Positions 44,589 to 53,637 of a stretch of DNA of 64,000 bases are shown piece by piece. The DNA is from an uncultured Acidobacteriia bacterium (lineage in GTDB: Bacteria; Acidobacteriota; Terriglobia; Bryobacterales; Bryobacteraceae), in contig CAIXXM010000107.1 of assembly GCA_903923395.1 (NCBI GenBank), positions 1-64,000 on the forward strand, written 5' to 3'. A model generated the notes under the pieces. It searched no databases, had not been told where the DNA came from, and saw nothing but the letters and a program-made list of their open reading frames with translations. Numbering within the stretch: position 1 is the stretch's first letter; each line of letters opens with the position of its first letter. The position numbers and the translations under genes are program-made.

Positions 44589-45876
44589 AGTGATTATTCA
44601 AACGGTTGCCGTTGAAGCGGTAAGTGGTGCGGTTTTGTGAAGCCTCAAAGGAGGCAAGGATATTCGGTGCGAGCTTATAGATAAAGTTCGCCGCGTAGGT
44701 GAAGTTGCGCGTGATGCCGCCGTTGGTGAAGAAGCCATTGCCCAGGTCCGCGGCGCGGTCATGTTGCTGGCCGCCGTAGAGATTGACAGTCCAGCGGGGA
44801 GCGGGGAAGATAGCCAGTTGTCCCCAGCCACCATAACTATGGATTGGGGTGGCAACACCGGGTGACGTGACGACGAAGCCCTGGCGGTCCGAACCGGTAT
44901 TCGGGGTGTTCTGCCCCTTGAACCAGGCCCCGCTGAAAGCGGCGTATTTCGAGGGCTGCGCAATCCAATCGAGGGACGCAATATGGGATGGCACCCGGGT
45001 GCCGGAGACATGACTGGAGCTCAGGTGGAAACCCGGCGCGACTTCATACTTGTGGTCACCGTTCTTGTAGTAGAGTTCGACGCGGACTTCGAAGGCAGGC
45101 CGCCACTTCTCCAGCGTCGCGGAAACGGCGGCAGGCAGGGTAATGTCGTTCTCATAGGTCATGTAGAGGCCGCCCTGCGCGCGGAGACCGCTGGTTCCGT
45201 TGAAGCGGAAACGCTGCTCCACGCGGGCTTGCGGCCGCCAGTCCCAAAGATTGCCGGCAGCGGTGAGCGGCGAGATACCCACCTGGGCGAGCGAGGTTGG
45301 TTCCCGCGGCGCGAAGATGGGTTTGTCCTGCCCAACGGTTACGGTGGTGTTCTTCCAGGCGAGGTCCAGCGTGGCGACGCGGAGACGCAGCAACTGCCCG
45401 TTTGGCTCCTGTACGCCGCCAAAGAAATCCATAAAGATATTGCCGGAGGCTTTGCCGCCACCGGCGAGTTCGGGCCCGTCGAATTTGAAGCCAAGAGTGG
45501 TTTGGCGGAAGGAAGCCCCGCTGTTTCTTACGCCGGGATTCACGGCGGCGGTAAGTGGGTCCTGCAGGGTGCCGCCGTACTTGCCGTTGAGGAAGGAGTT
45601 GAACAGCAGCATGCCGGTGAACTGCACGGGAAACTTCTGGGAGGCCTCCACTTTGGTCTGTGCCTGTTCGTCGATGCGGGCTTCCTGGACATCGGTCTTC
45701 TCGGCCGTGGTTTTCAGGGCGGTTAATTCCGCGCGCAGGGATTGCACTTCGTCGTTCAGTTGTTTGTTTTGCTGTTCCAGGCGGTCCAGACGGTCGAGTA
45801 GTTTCTGGACATCGGGGCCGGTCTGGGCCCCCGCAAACGTTGCGAACACGAAGGGCAGGAGGAATCTCAATGGCAT
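44560..45876 (-). CDS. Outer-membrane porin-like protein with N-terminal coiled coil
   Basis: A 438-residue exported protein with a signal peptide (about 1-17). A coiled coil follows (LLDRLDRLEQQNKQLNDEVQSLRAELTALK, about 26-55), then a beta-barrel pattern of alternating strands. The C-terminus ends in YDLSLAYLF, with the terminal Phe typical of outer-membrane proteins. The layout is like trimeric porins (DcaP or OprP types) with a periplasmic coiled coil. It overlaps the response regulator gene by ten bases and the cupredoxin gene by 29. Transported solute unknown. Confidence 0.82.
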   Translation of the reverse strand: MPLRFLLPFVFATFAGAQTGPDVQKLLDRLDRLEQQNKQLNDEVQSLRAELTALKTTAEKTDVQEARIDEQAQTKVEASQKFPVQFTGMLLFNSFLNGKYGGTLQDPLTAAVNPGVRNSGASFRQTTLGFKFDGPELAGGGKASGNIFMDFFGGVQEPNGQLLRLRVATLDLAWKNTTVTVGQDKPIFAPREPTSLAQVGISPLTAAGNLWDWRPQARVEQRFRFNGTSGLRAQGGLYMTYENDITLPAAVSATLEKWRPAFEVRVELYYKNGDHKYEVAPGFHLSSSHVSGTRVPSHIASLDWIAQPSKYAAFSGAWFKGQNTPNTGSDRQGFVVTSPGVATPIHSYGGWGQLAIFPAPRWTVNLYGGQQHDRAADLGNGFFTNGGITRNFTYAANFIYKLAPNILASFEASQNRTTYRFNGNRLNNHYDLSLAYLF

Positions 45877-46250
45877 AGCAAACCTTCCAATGTACGCCGA
45901 ACGGCGGCTGGAGAGTAGGGTTTGCGGAAAAATGCTGTTGCTCCGGCGTCATAGGCTTTGCGTTCGACGTCGGGGTCGCTGTCGCCGGTGATGAGGAAGA
46001 CGGGGAGCTTTTCGAATTTCGCCTGCTGCCGGATCTTCCGGATCAGCGTCATGCCGGAGCTGGCCTGCCCCTTGCCGAGATCCTGATCAGTGATTACGGC
46101 GGAGGCACCTTTTGCATCCGCGAGGTAGCGAAGGGCTTCTCTTTCGGACCGCGCCGTGCGGCAAACCAAGTCTGGAATGGGCTCGAAAGCAATCTCCAGC
46201 GTTTCGGAGCAGGTCTCGCTGTCTTCAACAATCAGTACAAACCTCGGCAT
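45867..46250 (-). CDS. Single-domain response regulator (CheY-like)
   Basis: A 127-residue receiver domain without output domain. The acidic pair is in VLIVEDSET, the phosphoacceptor Asp in SAVITDQDLGKG, the conserved Thr in FLITGDSD, and the Lys in FFRKPYSP. It lies eight bases after the OmpR-type regulator gene and overlaps the porin gene. It may work as a phosphate sink or relay for the kinase at the end of the operon. Confidence 0.9.
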   Translation of the reverse strand: MPRFVLIVEDSETCSETLEIAFEPIPDLVCRTARSEREALRYLADAKGASAVITDQDLGKGQASSGMTLIRKIRQQAKFEKLPVFLITGDSDPDVERKAYDAGATAFFRKPYSPAAVRRTLEGLLCH

Positions 46251-46258
46251 ATGGAGAC

Positions 46259-46933
46259 CTACGGCAGAAAACGGTAGCCAACTTTGTGGAGTGTCAGGAA
46301 GTGCCGGGGGGCGTTGGGATCGGCCTCTAGCTTTTGGCGCAGTTTCAACACATGTGCGTCCACGGTACGGGTGTTCGGGAAGGATTCATAACCCCAAACG
46401 GAGTTGAGGATCATGTCGCGGGAAAGCGGGCGGTCGGGGTTTTGCACGAAGTAGACAAGCAGGTTGTACTCGGCCGGGGTGAAGCGGATCTCTTGATCTT
46501 TGCGCGTGATGATGCGGCGGTCGAGGTCAATTTGGATGTCGCCAAAGCCGATCATCTTGGGCGTCTCAGCGTTGGAGCGGCGGATGACGGCGCGGATGCG
46601 GGCGAGCAGTTCGCGGGTGCCGAAGGGTTTGACCACGTAATCATCGGCCCCTGTTTCGAGCAGCAGGACTTTGTCGATCTCATCGCCCACGGCGCTCAGG
46701 GCAATGATGGGCGTGGTGATGCCGGACCCGCGCAGTTTCCTGCAGATTTCAAAGCCGCTGGTATCGGGCAGGCGCAGGTCGACCAGGATCAGAGCGGGGC
46801 GGGAAAGGATTGCCAGGTCGATGCCGGACTTGCCGTCGGCCGCCAAAAGGGGCCGGAAGCCCTCGCGCTCCAGCAGAACCGAGACGGTTTCGCGGAGGTT
46901 TTCATCATCATCGATTACCAGGATAGTCTGCAT
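46259..46933 (-). CDS. OmpR/PhoB-family response regulator
   Basis: A 224-residue DNA-binding regulator. The receiver domain (1-120) has IDDDENLRE, phosphoacceptor Asp in ILVDLRLPD, IALSAVG and KPFGTREL. The C-terminal winged helix (about 128-224) has RFTPAEYNLLVYFVQNPDRPLSRDMIL and RTVDAHVLKLRQKLE. It is the first gene of the operon RR-CheY-porin-cupredoxin-kinase and probably regulates it. The 151-base gap to the divergent haem-protein gene should hold its promoter. Confidence 0.95.
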   Translation of the reverse strand: MQTILVIDDDENLRETVSVLLEREGFRPLLAADGKSGIDLAILSRPALILVDLRLPDTSGFEICRKLRGSGITTPIIALSAVGDEIDKVLLLETGADDYVVKPFGTRELLARIRAVIRRSNAETPKMIGFGDIQIDLDRRIITRKDQEIRFTPAEYNLLVYFVQNPDRPLSRDMILNSVWGYESFPNTRTVDAHVLKLRQKLEADPNAPRHFLTLHKVGYRFLP

Positions 46934-47084
46934 CAGCGGGGTTGCTCAAACCCTAACTTACCCTAAACACCAGTTGTGAGGTTATTGTTTCCAAAGGATT
47001 TACAACTATTTCACAGCCTGGCCACAACGGACAAACGGAAAACTTTCATGCTGGCAATGGGTTCGGAAACCCGTTGGAGACAGT

Positions 47085-47555
47085 ATGCCGGGATGGAAAT
47101 CGATAACAATTTTCGCCGCGATCACCGCTGCATTGGGAGTGGCGACAGTACGCGGGTATCACGAAGAGCCAGAGGCCGCTGTGCCCTTCGATGCGTCACT
47201 GCAGATGACGTCCGCGGTGAAGGCGATTCTGACAAGGAGCTGCGCGGACTGCCACGCGGTGACGAATCACCTGCCATGGTACGCGCACATCCCGCCTGCT
47301 TCCTGGATGGTGGAGAGCGATATCGCGCGGGCGAAGAAGGCGGTGAACCTGACGGACTGGTCCCACACAACGGGGAAAACGCCCGGTTTGGCGATGGGGT
47401 CACTGGCCGCGATGTGCGCGGATGTGCAGTCTGGCAGGATGCCGGATAAGAAGTATCTATGGATGCATCCGGATGCGAAGCTGAGTCCGGCAGAGGTGGA
47501 TACGTTCTGCGGTTGGACGGCGCAGGAGATGGTGGGGGCGCGGAAGCGCAAGTAG
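47085..47555 (+). CDS. Exported haem-binding (cytochrome c-like) protein
   Basis: A 156-residue protein with an N-terminal membrane anchor or signal (about 5-24). The single haem site is CADCHAVTNHLPWY, followed by PPASWMVESDIARAK and the distal region GRMPDKKYLWMHPDAKLSPAEVDTFCGW, matching the haem-binding domain family PF14376. A GGAGACAG ribosome binding site precedes the ATG. It probably transfers electrons in the periplasm. It is divergent from the copper/porin operon, which would suit a shared redox role. Confidence 0.87.
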   Translation: MPGWKSITIFAAITAALGVATVRGYHEEPEAAVPFDASLQMTSAVKAILTRSCADCHAVTNHLPWYAHIPPASWMVESDIARAKKAVNLTDWSHTTGKTPGLAMGSLAAMCADVQSGRMPDKKYLWMHPDAKLSPAEVDTFCGWTAQEMVGARKRK

Positions 47556-47557
47556 AA

Positions 47558-48133
47558 TCAGGTCTTCGTGCCGAATTCCTTTTGCAGCCACTCGAATGCT
47601 GCGCGCTGTTCGTCCTGTCCGGCGCGGCGGATTTGAGAAAGCAACCAGATCGACGTTGGCTTTTCGCCAGTTATGTTTTTCGCACCCTGATTGCAGGTGG
47701 AACACAAGGTGCGGAGATTGGAGAGTTCGTCTATGCCACCAAGGCTCTTGTCTTTGATATGACCTAAATGAAGTCGAACCTTCCTCCCGGTGGAGGGATC
47801 GATTTCACCAGGGGTGAGTCCGCACATCTGGCAAGTAAATCCATTGCGATCGAGAACTTCTGCTCTCAGCTTTTGGGATATTCCACGGGAGAATTTGATC
47901 CCGGGCTTTTCGGCTGGCAGTGCCGTAAGTAAGTACTCACCCGGTGCCAGATCGTCCGAATCGTGATGGGTAAGGATTGGCCAAGCTTCGTCTTCCCTCA
48001 GTTCGCGGACCCGTCTCGCCCATTCGCTAACGTCCTTGCCCGCAGCATCCCGAAGTTCCTTAGAGGTGACTTTTCGGCCAACGTTGGCTATGAGGAACTC
48101 TTTGAGCCGCTTCTTCGCACCGATTTTACGCAC
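47558..48133 (-). CDS. HNH endonuclease, probable type II restriction enzyme
   Basis: A 191-residue protein. Residues 1-75 look like a winged-helix DNA-binding domain (VTSKELRDAAG, SEWARRVRELREDEAWPI). The HNH nuclease spans about 90-150: CQMCG, LHLGHIKDKSLGGIDELSNLRTLCSTCN, with two Cys pairs for zinc. It overlaps the cytosine methyltransferase gene by eight bases and follows it, so the two form a restriction-modification pair. The gene converges with the haem-protein gene at a two-base gap. Confidence 0.87.
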   Translation of the reverse strand: MRKIGAKKRLKEFLIANVGRKVTSKELRDAAGKDVSEWARRVRELREDEAWPILTHHDSDDLAPGEYLLTALPAEKPGIKFSRGISQKLRAEVLDRNGFTCQMCGLTPGEIDPSTGRKVRLHLGHIKDKSLGGIDELSNLRTLCSTCNQGAKNITGEKPTSIWLLSQIRRAGQDEQRAAFEWLQKEFGTKT

Positions 48134-48881
48134 TCTTGAGCATCTTTTCTGCCACTGCCATTTGGCTTAGCAGCTGACGACCGATTAGCTCCGTATAGGC
48201 CGGAGGAATAGCTTCGTTGATTTCGTTCTTAGTCATCCAATCGATTCCCATGGCATCGCGAGCCGCTGCAACCGTGCAGTTGCCACCGCCAAAGACACCA
48301 ACGAAATCTCTCCACTCATCAGTCTTACCGTAATGCGCTTTGCGCCGGTCGAACGTATGAACCAAGGGGTGCTTTTTGTGAGGGGGGGCTATGATTTCGA
48401 AATTGGCTTCGAACAGACGATGGCGCAATACCCGAAGGCCCGGGAACATGGTCCCACAGAGCACCACGGCGTCGATCATTGGCGCACCCTCAACATTCTC
48501 AATCACGTACGGAAGGCCGGTAGACCGCAAAATCTCTCGAACCGGTTCAATAAGTCTTGGCCATTCGTGCGCATTTCCGTTCCGTTTCGCAAGATCAGAG
48601 TAGGACTGACAAGGTGGGGAGGCATGGATGGCGTCGAAGGATGCGAGGAACTTCGGATCGAGCGCGAGGGCATCCGCCTGAATAAATTCGAACGGGTAGT
48701 TTTTCTGGGGGCTTAGGTCAACGCCCACCACGTCAAATCCCGCACGACTGTAACCCATGCCAGCACCGCCAGCACAGCAGAACAAATCAAGGAGACGAGG
48801 TTTGTTGGAGAGTGATTTCTTCTTCATTAGGAGAGGCGGGGAGACCTCAAACAAACTTCCACTGCAAATCCTCCGGCTCAT
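48126..48881 (-). CDS. DNA (cytosine-5) methyltransferase
   Basis: Up to 251 residues; ATG 48827 (MKKKSLSNKP, 233 residues) is a likely alternative start. Motif I is LLDLFCCAGGAGMGYSRAGFDVVGVD, motif IV ASPPCQSYSDL with the catalytic Cys, motif VI ENVEGAP, motif VIII LRHRLFEANF, and motif X IPPAYTELIGRQLL. The target recognition region is unusually short, as in small phage-type enzymes. It protects the host from the HNH enzyme encoded next. Recognition site unknown. Confidence 0.93.
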   Translation of the reverse strand: MSRRICSGSLFEVSPPLLMKKKSLSNKPRLLDLFCCAGGAGMGYSRAGFDVVGVDLSPQKNYPFEFIQADALALDPKFLASFDAIHASPPCQSYSDLAKRNGNAHEWPRLIEPVREILRSTGLPYVIENVEGAPMIDAVVLCGTMFPGLRVLRHRLFEANFEIIAPPHKKHPLVHTFDRRKAHYGKTDEWRDFVGVFGGGNCTVAAARDAMGIDWMTKNEINEAIPPAYTELIGRQLLSQMAVAEKMLKSA

Positions 48882-49039
48882 CTATCATCCTCCAACGGCA
48901 GCTTTAATGGTATCGCGAACAAACAGCGAACATCAATACCGCTTTCCCGTACCGGGCAATACGACACTACACTCGTTTAGAACTTGATAGGCATCCTTTT
49001 CACCCAATTGCAGTAATCCTGTTGCAAACTGGAAGTCGT

Positions 49040-49504
49040 ATGACAATCGCCATTGGCTCGGACCACGCGGGTTTCGAACTCAAACGGAATCTCATCGACA
49101 TCCTCAAACATCAAGGGCATCAGATTGAGGACACCGGCACCAACTCGACGGACCCGGTTGATTACCCCGACTATGCGGAGCGCGTCGGGAACGCCGTCAT
49201 TTTCGGACCGGCCGAGCGCGGCATCCTCATCTGCGGCAGTGGCGTTGGGGCCTCCGTTGCGGTCAACAAGATTCCGGGCGTCCGCGGCGGGCTCTGCCAT
49301 GACGTCTACTCCGCTCACCAGGGCGTGGAGCATGACGATATGAACGTGCTCGTGCTGGGCAGCCGCGTGATCGGCGTCGAAACGGCCAAAGAACTCGTGC
49401 AGGCTTTCCTGGGTGCCAGGTTTACGAACGAGGAGCGGCACGTCCGCCGCCTGGCGAAGGTGACCAAGCTCGAAGCAAAGTTCTGCGACGGTACGAAGCA
49501 GTGA
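49040..49504 (+). CDS. rpiB: Ribose 5-phosphate isomerase B
   Basis: A 154-residue enzyme that interconverts ribulose 5-phosphate and ribose 5-phosphate. It shows [20 protein letters not shown], the active-site Cys in [27 protein letters not shown], and [14 protein letters not shown] 49040 follows GGAAG; a further upstream in-frame start at 49022 is not supported. It is the first of three pentose phosphate genes in line (rpiB, gnd, zwf). Confidence 0.95.
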   Translation: MTIAIGSDHAGFELKRNLIDILKHQGHQIEDTGTNSTDPVDYPDYAERVGNAVIFGPAERGILICGSGVGASVAVNKIPGVRGGLCHDVYSAHQGVEHDDMNVLVLGSRVIGVETAKELVQAFLGARFTNEERHVRRLAKVTKLEAKFCDGTKQ

Positions 49505-49537
49505 ATTACATCCAGCGCAAGAGGGGGCTCTGAACGA

Positions 49538-50533
49538 ATGCAAATCGGGATGGTTGGTCTTGGAAAGATGGGCGCCAATATGGCCCGCAGGCTCATGCGG
49601 GGCGGCCATGAGGTAGTGGGGTTTGACCTGAACCCGGCTGCCGTCGCGGCGCTTGAAGCAGAGGGAGCCAAAGGGGCCAATGACCCGGCTGCATTTATTG
49701 CGCTTCTGGAGAAACCCCGCGTCGCCTGGCTTATGGTGCCGGCGGGGGAACCGACGGAATCCATGGTCAACACCCTGGCAGGCCTCATGGAACCCGGCGA
49801 CACGCTGATCGACGGCGGGAATTCGTTTTATAAGGATGATGTCCGGCGATCAGAGATGCTGGCACCGCAGGGCATCCACTATCTGGATGTCGGCACGTCG
49901 GGCGGGGTTTGGGGGCTCGAACGGGGTTACTGCATGATGATCGGCGGCGACCAGCAAACGGCGGCCCGGCTGGAACCGGTCTTTGAAACGCTCGCCCCCG
50001 GCAAGGGCAACATCCCGGAAACCCCGGGGCGCAGCGACGAGGGCAAGACGGCACAGCGCGGCTTCCTCTATTGCGGACCCAGCGGTGCCGGGCACTTCGT
50101 GAAGATGATCCACAACGGGATCGAATACGGCATCATGCAGGCGTATGGCGAAGGCTTCGACATTATGCGGAACGCGACGTCGCCGGATCTCGCCCCGAAC
50201 CTGCGCTATGACCTGGATACGGCGGAAATCGCGGAACTTTGGCGGCGCGGCAGCGTGGTGAGTTCGTGGCTGCTCGATCTGAGTGCGATCGCCCTCAACG
50301 CCGACCCCAAACTCGAACAGTACACCGGCTTTGTACACGACTCCGGCGAGGGCCGCTGGACCATCAACGCAGCGCTCGAAGAAGCGGTGCCCGCTGAGGT
50401 TCTGACTGCTGCACTTTATACCCGTTTCCGCTCCCGCCAGACCCACACGTTCGCGGAAAAGATGCTCTCCGCCATGCGCCAGCAGTTCGGCGGGCACATT
50501 GAACAACCCAGTGAAAAGCCAATTGGAGGCTAG
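49538..50533 (+). CDS. gnd: 6-phosphogluconate dehydrogenase, decarboxylating (YqeC type)
   Basis: A 331-residue enzyme that converts 6-phosphogluconate to ribulose 5-phosphate, CO2 and NAD(P)H. The nucleotide loop is [17 protein letters not shown], the substrate site [19 protein letters not shown] with catalytic Lys and Asn. The length of about 330 matches the short type of the family rather than the 470-residue GndA type. The gene is 33 bases after rpiB and directly before zwf. Confidence 0.95.
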   Translation: MQIGMVGLGKMGANMARRLMRGGHEVVGFDLNPAAVAALEAEGAKGANDPAAFIALLEKPRVAWLMVPAGEPTESMVNTLAGLMEPGDTLIDGGNSFYKDDVRRSEMLAPQGIHYLDVGTSGGVWGLERGYCMMIGGDQQTAARLEPVFETLAPGKGNIPETPGRSDEGKTAQRGFLYCGPSGAGHFVKMIHNGIEYGIMQAYGEGFDIMRNATSPDLAPNLRYDLDTAEIAELWRRGSVVSSWLLDLSAIALNADPKLEQYTGFVHDSGEGRWTINAALEEAVPAEVLTAALYTRFRSRQTHTFAEKMLSAMRQQFGGHIEQPSEKPIGG

Positions 50534-50534
50534 T

Positions 50535-52061
50535 TTGTCCGAAGAAAAGCCCGTATTTGAACAAGAGAGCGGACGCATGGCGGACCGCTGCATTATGGTG
50601 ATCTTCGGAGCTTCCGGTGATCTCACCGCGCGCAAGCTGTTGCCCGCCCTCTACAATCTGGGCCGCAACAATTTGTTGCCGCGCGAGTTCGCCATCATCG
50701 GCTTCGCCAAGGATGACATCACAGAAGAGCAGTTCAAAGAGAAGGTGCGGAACAGCATCAGAGAGTACGCGGGCGCCCCGGCAAACTGTGACCTCTGTGA
50801 CTGGCTGGCCGACCATGCCTACTTCCTGAACGGCGACTTCGGTGCCGTGGACGATTTCGCCCGCCTGAAGAGCAAAGTGGAGGAACTCGAAGCGCGCCAC
50901 CACACCGGCGGCAACGTCTTCTATTACCTGGCTACGGCACCTGGATTCTTTGGTCCGGTGGTGAAGCAGTTGGGTGAAATTGGACTGACGGAAGAGAAGG
51001 ATGGCCACTGGCGCCGGGTCATTATCGAAAAGCCGTTCGGCAGTGACCTCAATTCCGCCAAGGCACTGAACCAGGAGATTCTGGGCGTGCTGAAGGAAAG
51101 CCAAATCTACCGGATTGACCATTACCTGGGCAAAGAGACCGTCCAGAACATTTTGGTGTTCCGCTTCTCGAATGGGATCTTTGAACCGGTCTGGAACAGA
51201 CGGTACATCGATCATGTACAGATCACCGTGGCGGAAACCGTGGGCGTGGAGAAGCGCGGCGGTTATTACGAGCGGGCTGGTGCGTTGCGGGATATGATCC
51301 CGAACCACGTGCTGCAGTTAGTTTCCCTGACGGCCATGGAACCGCCGATCTCTTTCGATGCCGATGCGGTGCGGGATGAGCAATCGAAAGTGCTGCATGC
51401 GATCCAGCCGATGATGCCGGAAGAAGTGCTGACCCGTGCCGTCCGCGGGCAATATGGCGAAGGCATGGTGGGGACGGAGCATGCCATCGGCTACCGGCAG
51501 GAACCGATGGTGGACGCTCACTCCAACACGGAAACCTTTGTCGCGCTGAAGTTACTGGTGGATAACTGGCGCTGGGCCGATGTGCCGTTCTATATACGGA
51601 CGGGCAAGCGTATGCCCAAGCGTTCGACGGAGATCGCGATCCAGTTCCGCCGCGCGCCGTTCCGTTTGTTCCGGGATACGAGTGTGGAGAAGCTGACGCC
51701 GAATGTGTTAGTGATGCACATACAGCCTGATGAAGGTATTTCGCTCAGTTTCGGCGCGAAGATACCAGGTGCGCACGTGCGGCTGGGCGGAGTTACGATG
51801 GACTTCCACTACGCCGATTACTTTGGCACGGAACCCAGCACAGGTTATGAGAGGCTGCTGTACGACTGCATGATCGGTGATGCGACGTTGTTCCAGCGCG
51901 CGGACATGGTGGAAGCAGGATGGGGTGTGGTGGAGCCGGTTCTGGATGTGTGGAAGGCGCTGCCGGCGAGGTCATTTCCAAACTATGCTGCGGGAAGCTG
52001 GGGTCCGAAGGATGCCGATGACATGCTAAAGCGGGACGGGCGGGCCTGGCGGACGGAGTAG
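50535..52061 (+). CDS. zwf: Glucose-6-phosphate 1-dehydrogenase
   Basis: A 508-residue enzyme that oxidises glucose 6-phosphate to 6-phosphogluconolactone, making NADPH. The nucleotide motif is [12 protein letters not shown]; the active-site segment is [16 protein letters not shown] 50535 is chosen as start because GGAGG lies five bases before it and it follows the gnd stop by one base. Longer starts (GTG 50511, TTG 50499) overlap gnd. The tight linkage to gnd and rpiB forms the oxidative pentose phosphate branch. Confidence 0.93.
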   Translation: MSEEKPVFEQESGRMADRCIMVIFGASGDLTARKLLPALYNLGRNNLLPREFAIIGFAKDDITEEQFKEKVRNSIREYAGAPANCDLCDWLADHAYFLNGDFGAVDDFARLKSKVEELEARHHTGGNVFYYLATAPGFFGPVVKQLGEIGLTEEKDGHWRRVIIEKPFGSDLNSAKALNQEILGVLKESQIYRIDHYLGKETVQNILVFRFSNGIFEPVWNRRYIDHVQITVAETVGVEKRGGYYERAGALRDMIPNHVLQLVSLTAMEPPISFDADAVRDEQSKVLHAIQPMMPEEVLTRAVRGQYGEGMVGTEHAIGYRQEPMVDAHSNTETFVALKLLVDNWRWADVPFYIRTGKRMPKRSTEIAIQFRRAPFRLFRDTSVEKLTPNVLVMHIQPDEGISLSFGAKIPGAHVRLGGVTMDFHYADYFGTEPSTGYERLLYDCMIGDATLFQRADMVEAGWGVVEPVLDVWKALPARSFPNYAAGSWGPKDADDMLKRDGRAWRTE

Positions 52062-52070
52062 GGTGTAGTG

Positions 52071-52583
52071 ATGCGGCTGGCTACTGCTGCTGTTTTTCTG
52101 CTCGTGGCGGGCGGTCTGCTCGATATCTCCGCCCAAACCCGACAATCCGGGAAGTGGAAGACCTTTCGGAATCGTGCCGGCTGGAGTATTCGTTACCCCA
52201 AGGGTTGGAGCGTTGCGAGTTGTCACCAATGCGACGACCCCGGGGATGACAATGCTTTTGTTGCTATAAGTGATCCGCGGAAAGACGGGATGATCATGAT
52301 TGATCATTTTGTTGACAAACCGGCTGACCAGGGGATTGAGCAATGGCTCGGGGATCTGAAGAGAACCGTTAACTTGAATGAGAGAGTCAGTGAAGAATCG
52401 GTGATTCTCGATGGAGAGAAGGCTCTCCGCGTGATCACAAGAAATCTTGACGCGACAGAAAACGAAACCGTCTATGTCGTTCATGACTCGAAGACATTCG
52501 GAATCATGATTGATCGAAATTCCAACTTAGAGCTTTCGCGGCGGATTGTTTCGACTTTCCACTTCGAGAAGCGGCCGCGGTAA
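52071..52583 (+). CDS. Unrecognised exported protein
   Basis: A 170-residue protein from ATG 52071 (a GTG at 52068 adds one residue) with a signal peptide (about 1-22). The mature part has RAGWSIRYPKGWSVASC near its start and ends with LSRRIVSTFHFEK, the layout of PsbP-like/DUF1795-type small beta proteins. Two Cys residues (SCHQCDD) are adjacent. Its codon usage appears less GC-biased than that of zwf. Function unknown. Confidence 0.65.
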   Translation: MRLATAAVFLLVAGGLLDISAQTRQSGKWKTFRNRAGWSIRYPKGWSVASCHQCDDPGDDNAFVAISDPRKDGMIMIDHFVDKPADQGIEQWLGDLKRTVNLNERVSEESVILDGEKALRVITRNLDATENETVYVVHDSKTFGIMIDRNSNLELSRRIVSTFHFEKRPR

Positions 52584-52750
52584 GAATTCGATGCATGATC
52601 AATCATCCTCTGAAGCATCGGATTTCCTGTAAGCCGTACGAGGGCCTCTCCGATGATCCAAGGGATAATCTTTGCGTCTTTACCGGGCTAACAGCGCTTG
52701 GAGTCCTTGAGTTGTCGCCTCGTGCGGGCAGCCCACCTGTTCTTAAAATC

Positions 52751-52776
52751 GCGGCTGTCAGGTGTCTGACCCGCGG
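52751..52776. repeat. REP-like imperfect palindrome
   Basis: CGCGG and GTCAG pair with CTGAC and CCGCG around a GTGT loop, with a two-base CT bulge in the left arm. A bulged hairpin is the form of REP elements used by RAYT transposases. It lies in the gene-poor stretch 52584-52799, which otherwise shows nothing I can name. Confidence 0.45.
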
Positions 52777-52799
52777 TACTGAACGGATCCGCCGGATGT

Positions 52800-52920
52800 G
52801 AAGTATCCATGAGTTCGCCGAACTACTCGGGACCCGTATCAGGGCTCTTGCAGTTACCCAACCGTACAGTTCATTCGCATCAAGCTTCGCGCTGTCAGCG
52901 AGAACGACTTGGTAGGCCAC
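52800..52920 (-). pseudogene. Remnant of a ParE/RelE-type toxin gene
   Basis: From a GTG at 52920 the minus strand reads VAYQVVLADSAKLDANELYGWVTARA, typical of ParE/RelE toxins. A one-base loss near 52842-52846 then shifts the frame. In the shifted frame it continues PDTGPE, a TAG stop where Trp is expected (52823-52825), then FGELMDT, after which homology fades. The gene is therefore broken twice and truncated. Its start overlaps the end of the adjacent antitoxin gene, the normal order in such modules. Confidence 0.72.
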
Positions 52921-53134
52921 GTGTTTTCCGGAACTCCGCTTCAAATTGCTGCAAGGGCGTCACACGGTCAGCCTCGACATCGGAAAGTCCTTTCTTGGTC
53001 CCTTCCAGCGCCTCCAGGTTTCCGTTCACGGTCAGCACCAGAGGATGCCCGCTGGTGCGTATCTGGTTCATGAAATCTGCCCTATTGCGTTTGAATTCGC
53101 TGAGAGACCGGATGTCTTTACTAATGTCAATCAT
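52895..53134 (-). pseudogene. Phd/YefM-type antitoxin, internally deleted
   Basis: The frame starts at ATG 53134 after a good AGGAGG site and encodes 79 residues. The N-terminus MIDISKDIRSLSEFKRNRADFMNQIRTSGHPLVLTVNG is the DNA-binding part of Phd/YefM antitoxins. The usual segment after NG (VVQDA...Y..LL) is missing, and the sequence jumps to LEALEGTKKGLSDVEADRVTPLQQFEAEFRK, the C-terminal toxin-binding part. A small in-frame deletion seems likely. The product could still be made; with its toxin destroyed, the module is probably dead. Confidence 0.65.
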
Positions 53135-53235
53135 GCAAGCCTCCTGCACTTAATTCGCACCAATTCACACTGCGGCATCTATGTTCACAGATTCGACAGG
53201 TTTCAGAAAGAGCTGAAAGTGGGCTGTTTAATGAA

Positions 53236-53609
53236 ATGCCCTTGTCGGTCTACTCCATTCCCGCGCTGCTCGCCATGAAGGGGCACGCCCTGCACAAACG
53301 CAACAAGGGGCAAAGACGCTTACGACATCTACTACTGCGTCCGGAACTACGCTGGCGGGCATGAAGCTTTAGCTAGCCCGCGCTTGCCGTCCGATTCGTG
53401 GGCATGACAGCGGCCAAGCCGGGTACCAATATATTGCCGAAAAGTTTGGCAGCGCGGATAGTTACGGGCCTACCTGTGTGCGGCAGTTTGTCGAGGGCAC
53501 ACGGATTCTGGGGGAACGTACGGCTGATCAGTGGCAGCAAGACGCATTCGGCCAGATCAACGCCTGGCTCAGAGCTCTTGGCTTGGCGACAAATTCATCC
53601 GGGATCTGA
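53236..53609 (+). pseudogene. Remnant of an AbiEii-type nucleotidyltransferase gene
   Basis: Three frames together give PLSVYSIPALLAMKGHALHKRNKG, then after a frameshift KDAYDIYYCVRNYAGGHEALASPRL and a stop. After another shift comes GYQYIAEKFGSADSYGPTCVRQFVEGTRILGERTADQWQQDAFGQINAWLRALGL. This is the C-terminal part of an AbiEii/AbiGii-like nucleotidyltransferase. The N-terminal catalytic half is absent, though traces may reach back to about 53170. It is non-functional. Confidence 0.68.
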
Positions 53610-53637
53610 AATGTGACGTCCATGACACGAAGTATCC

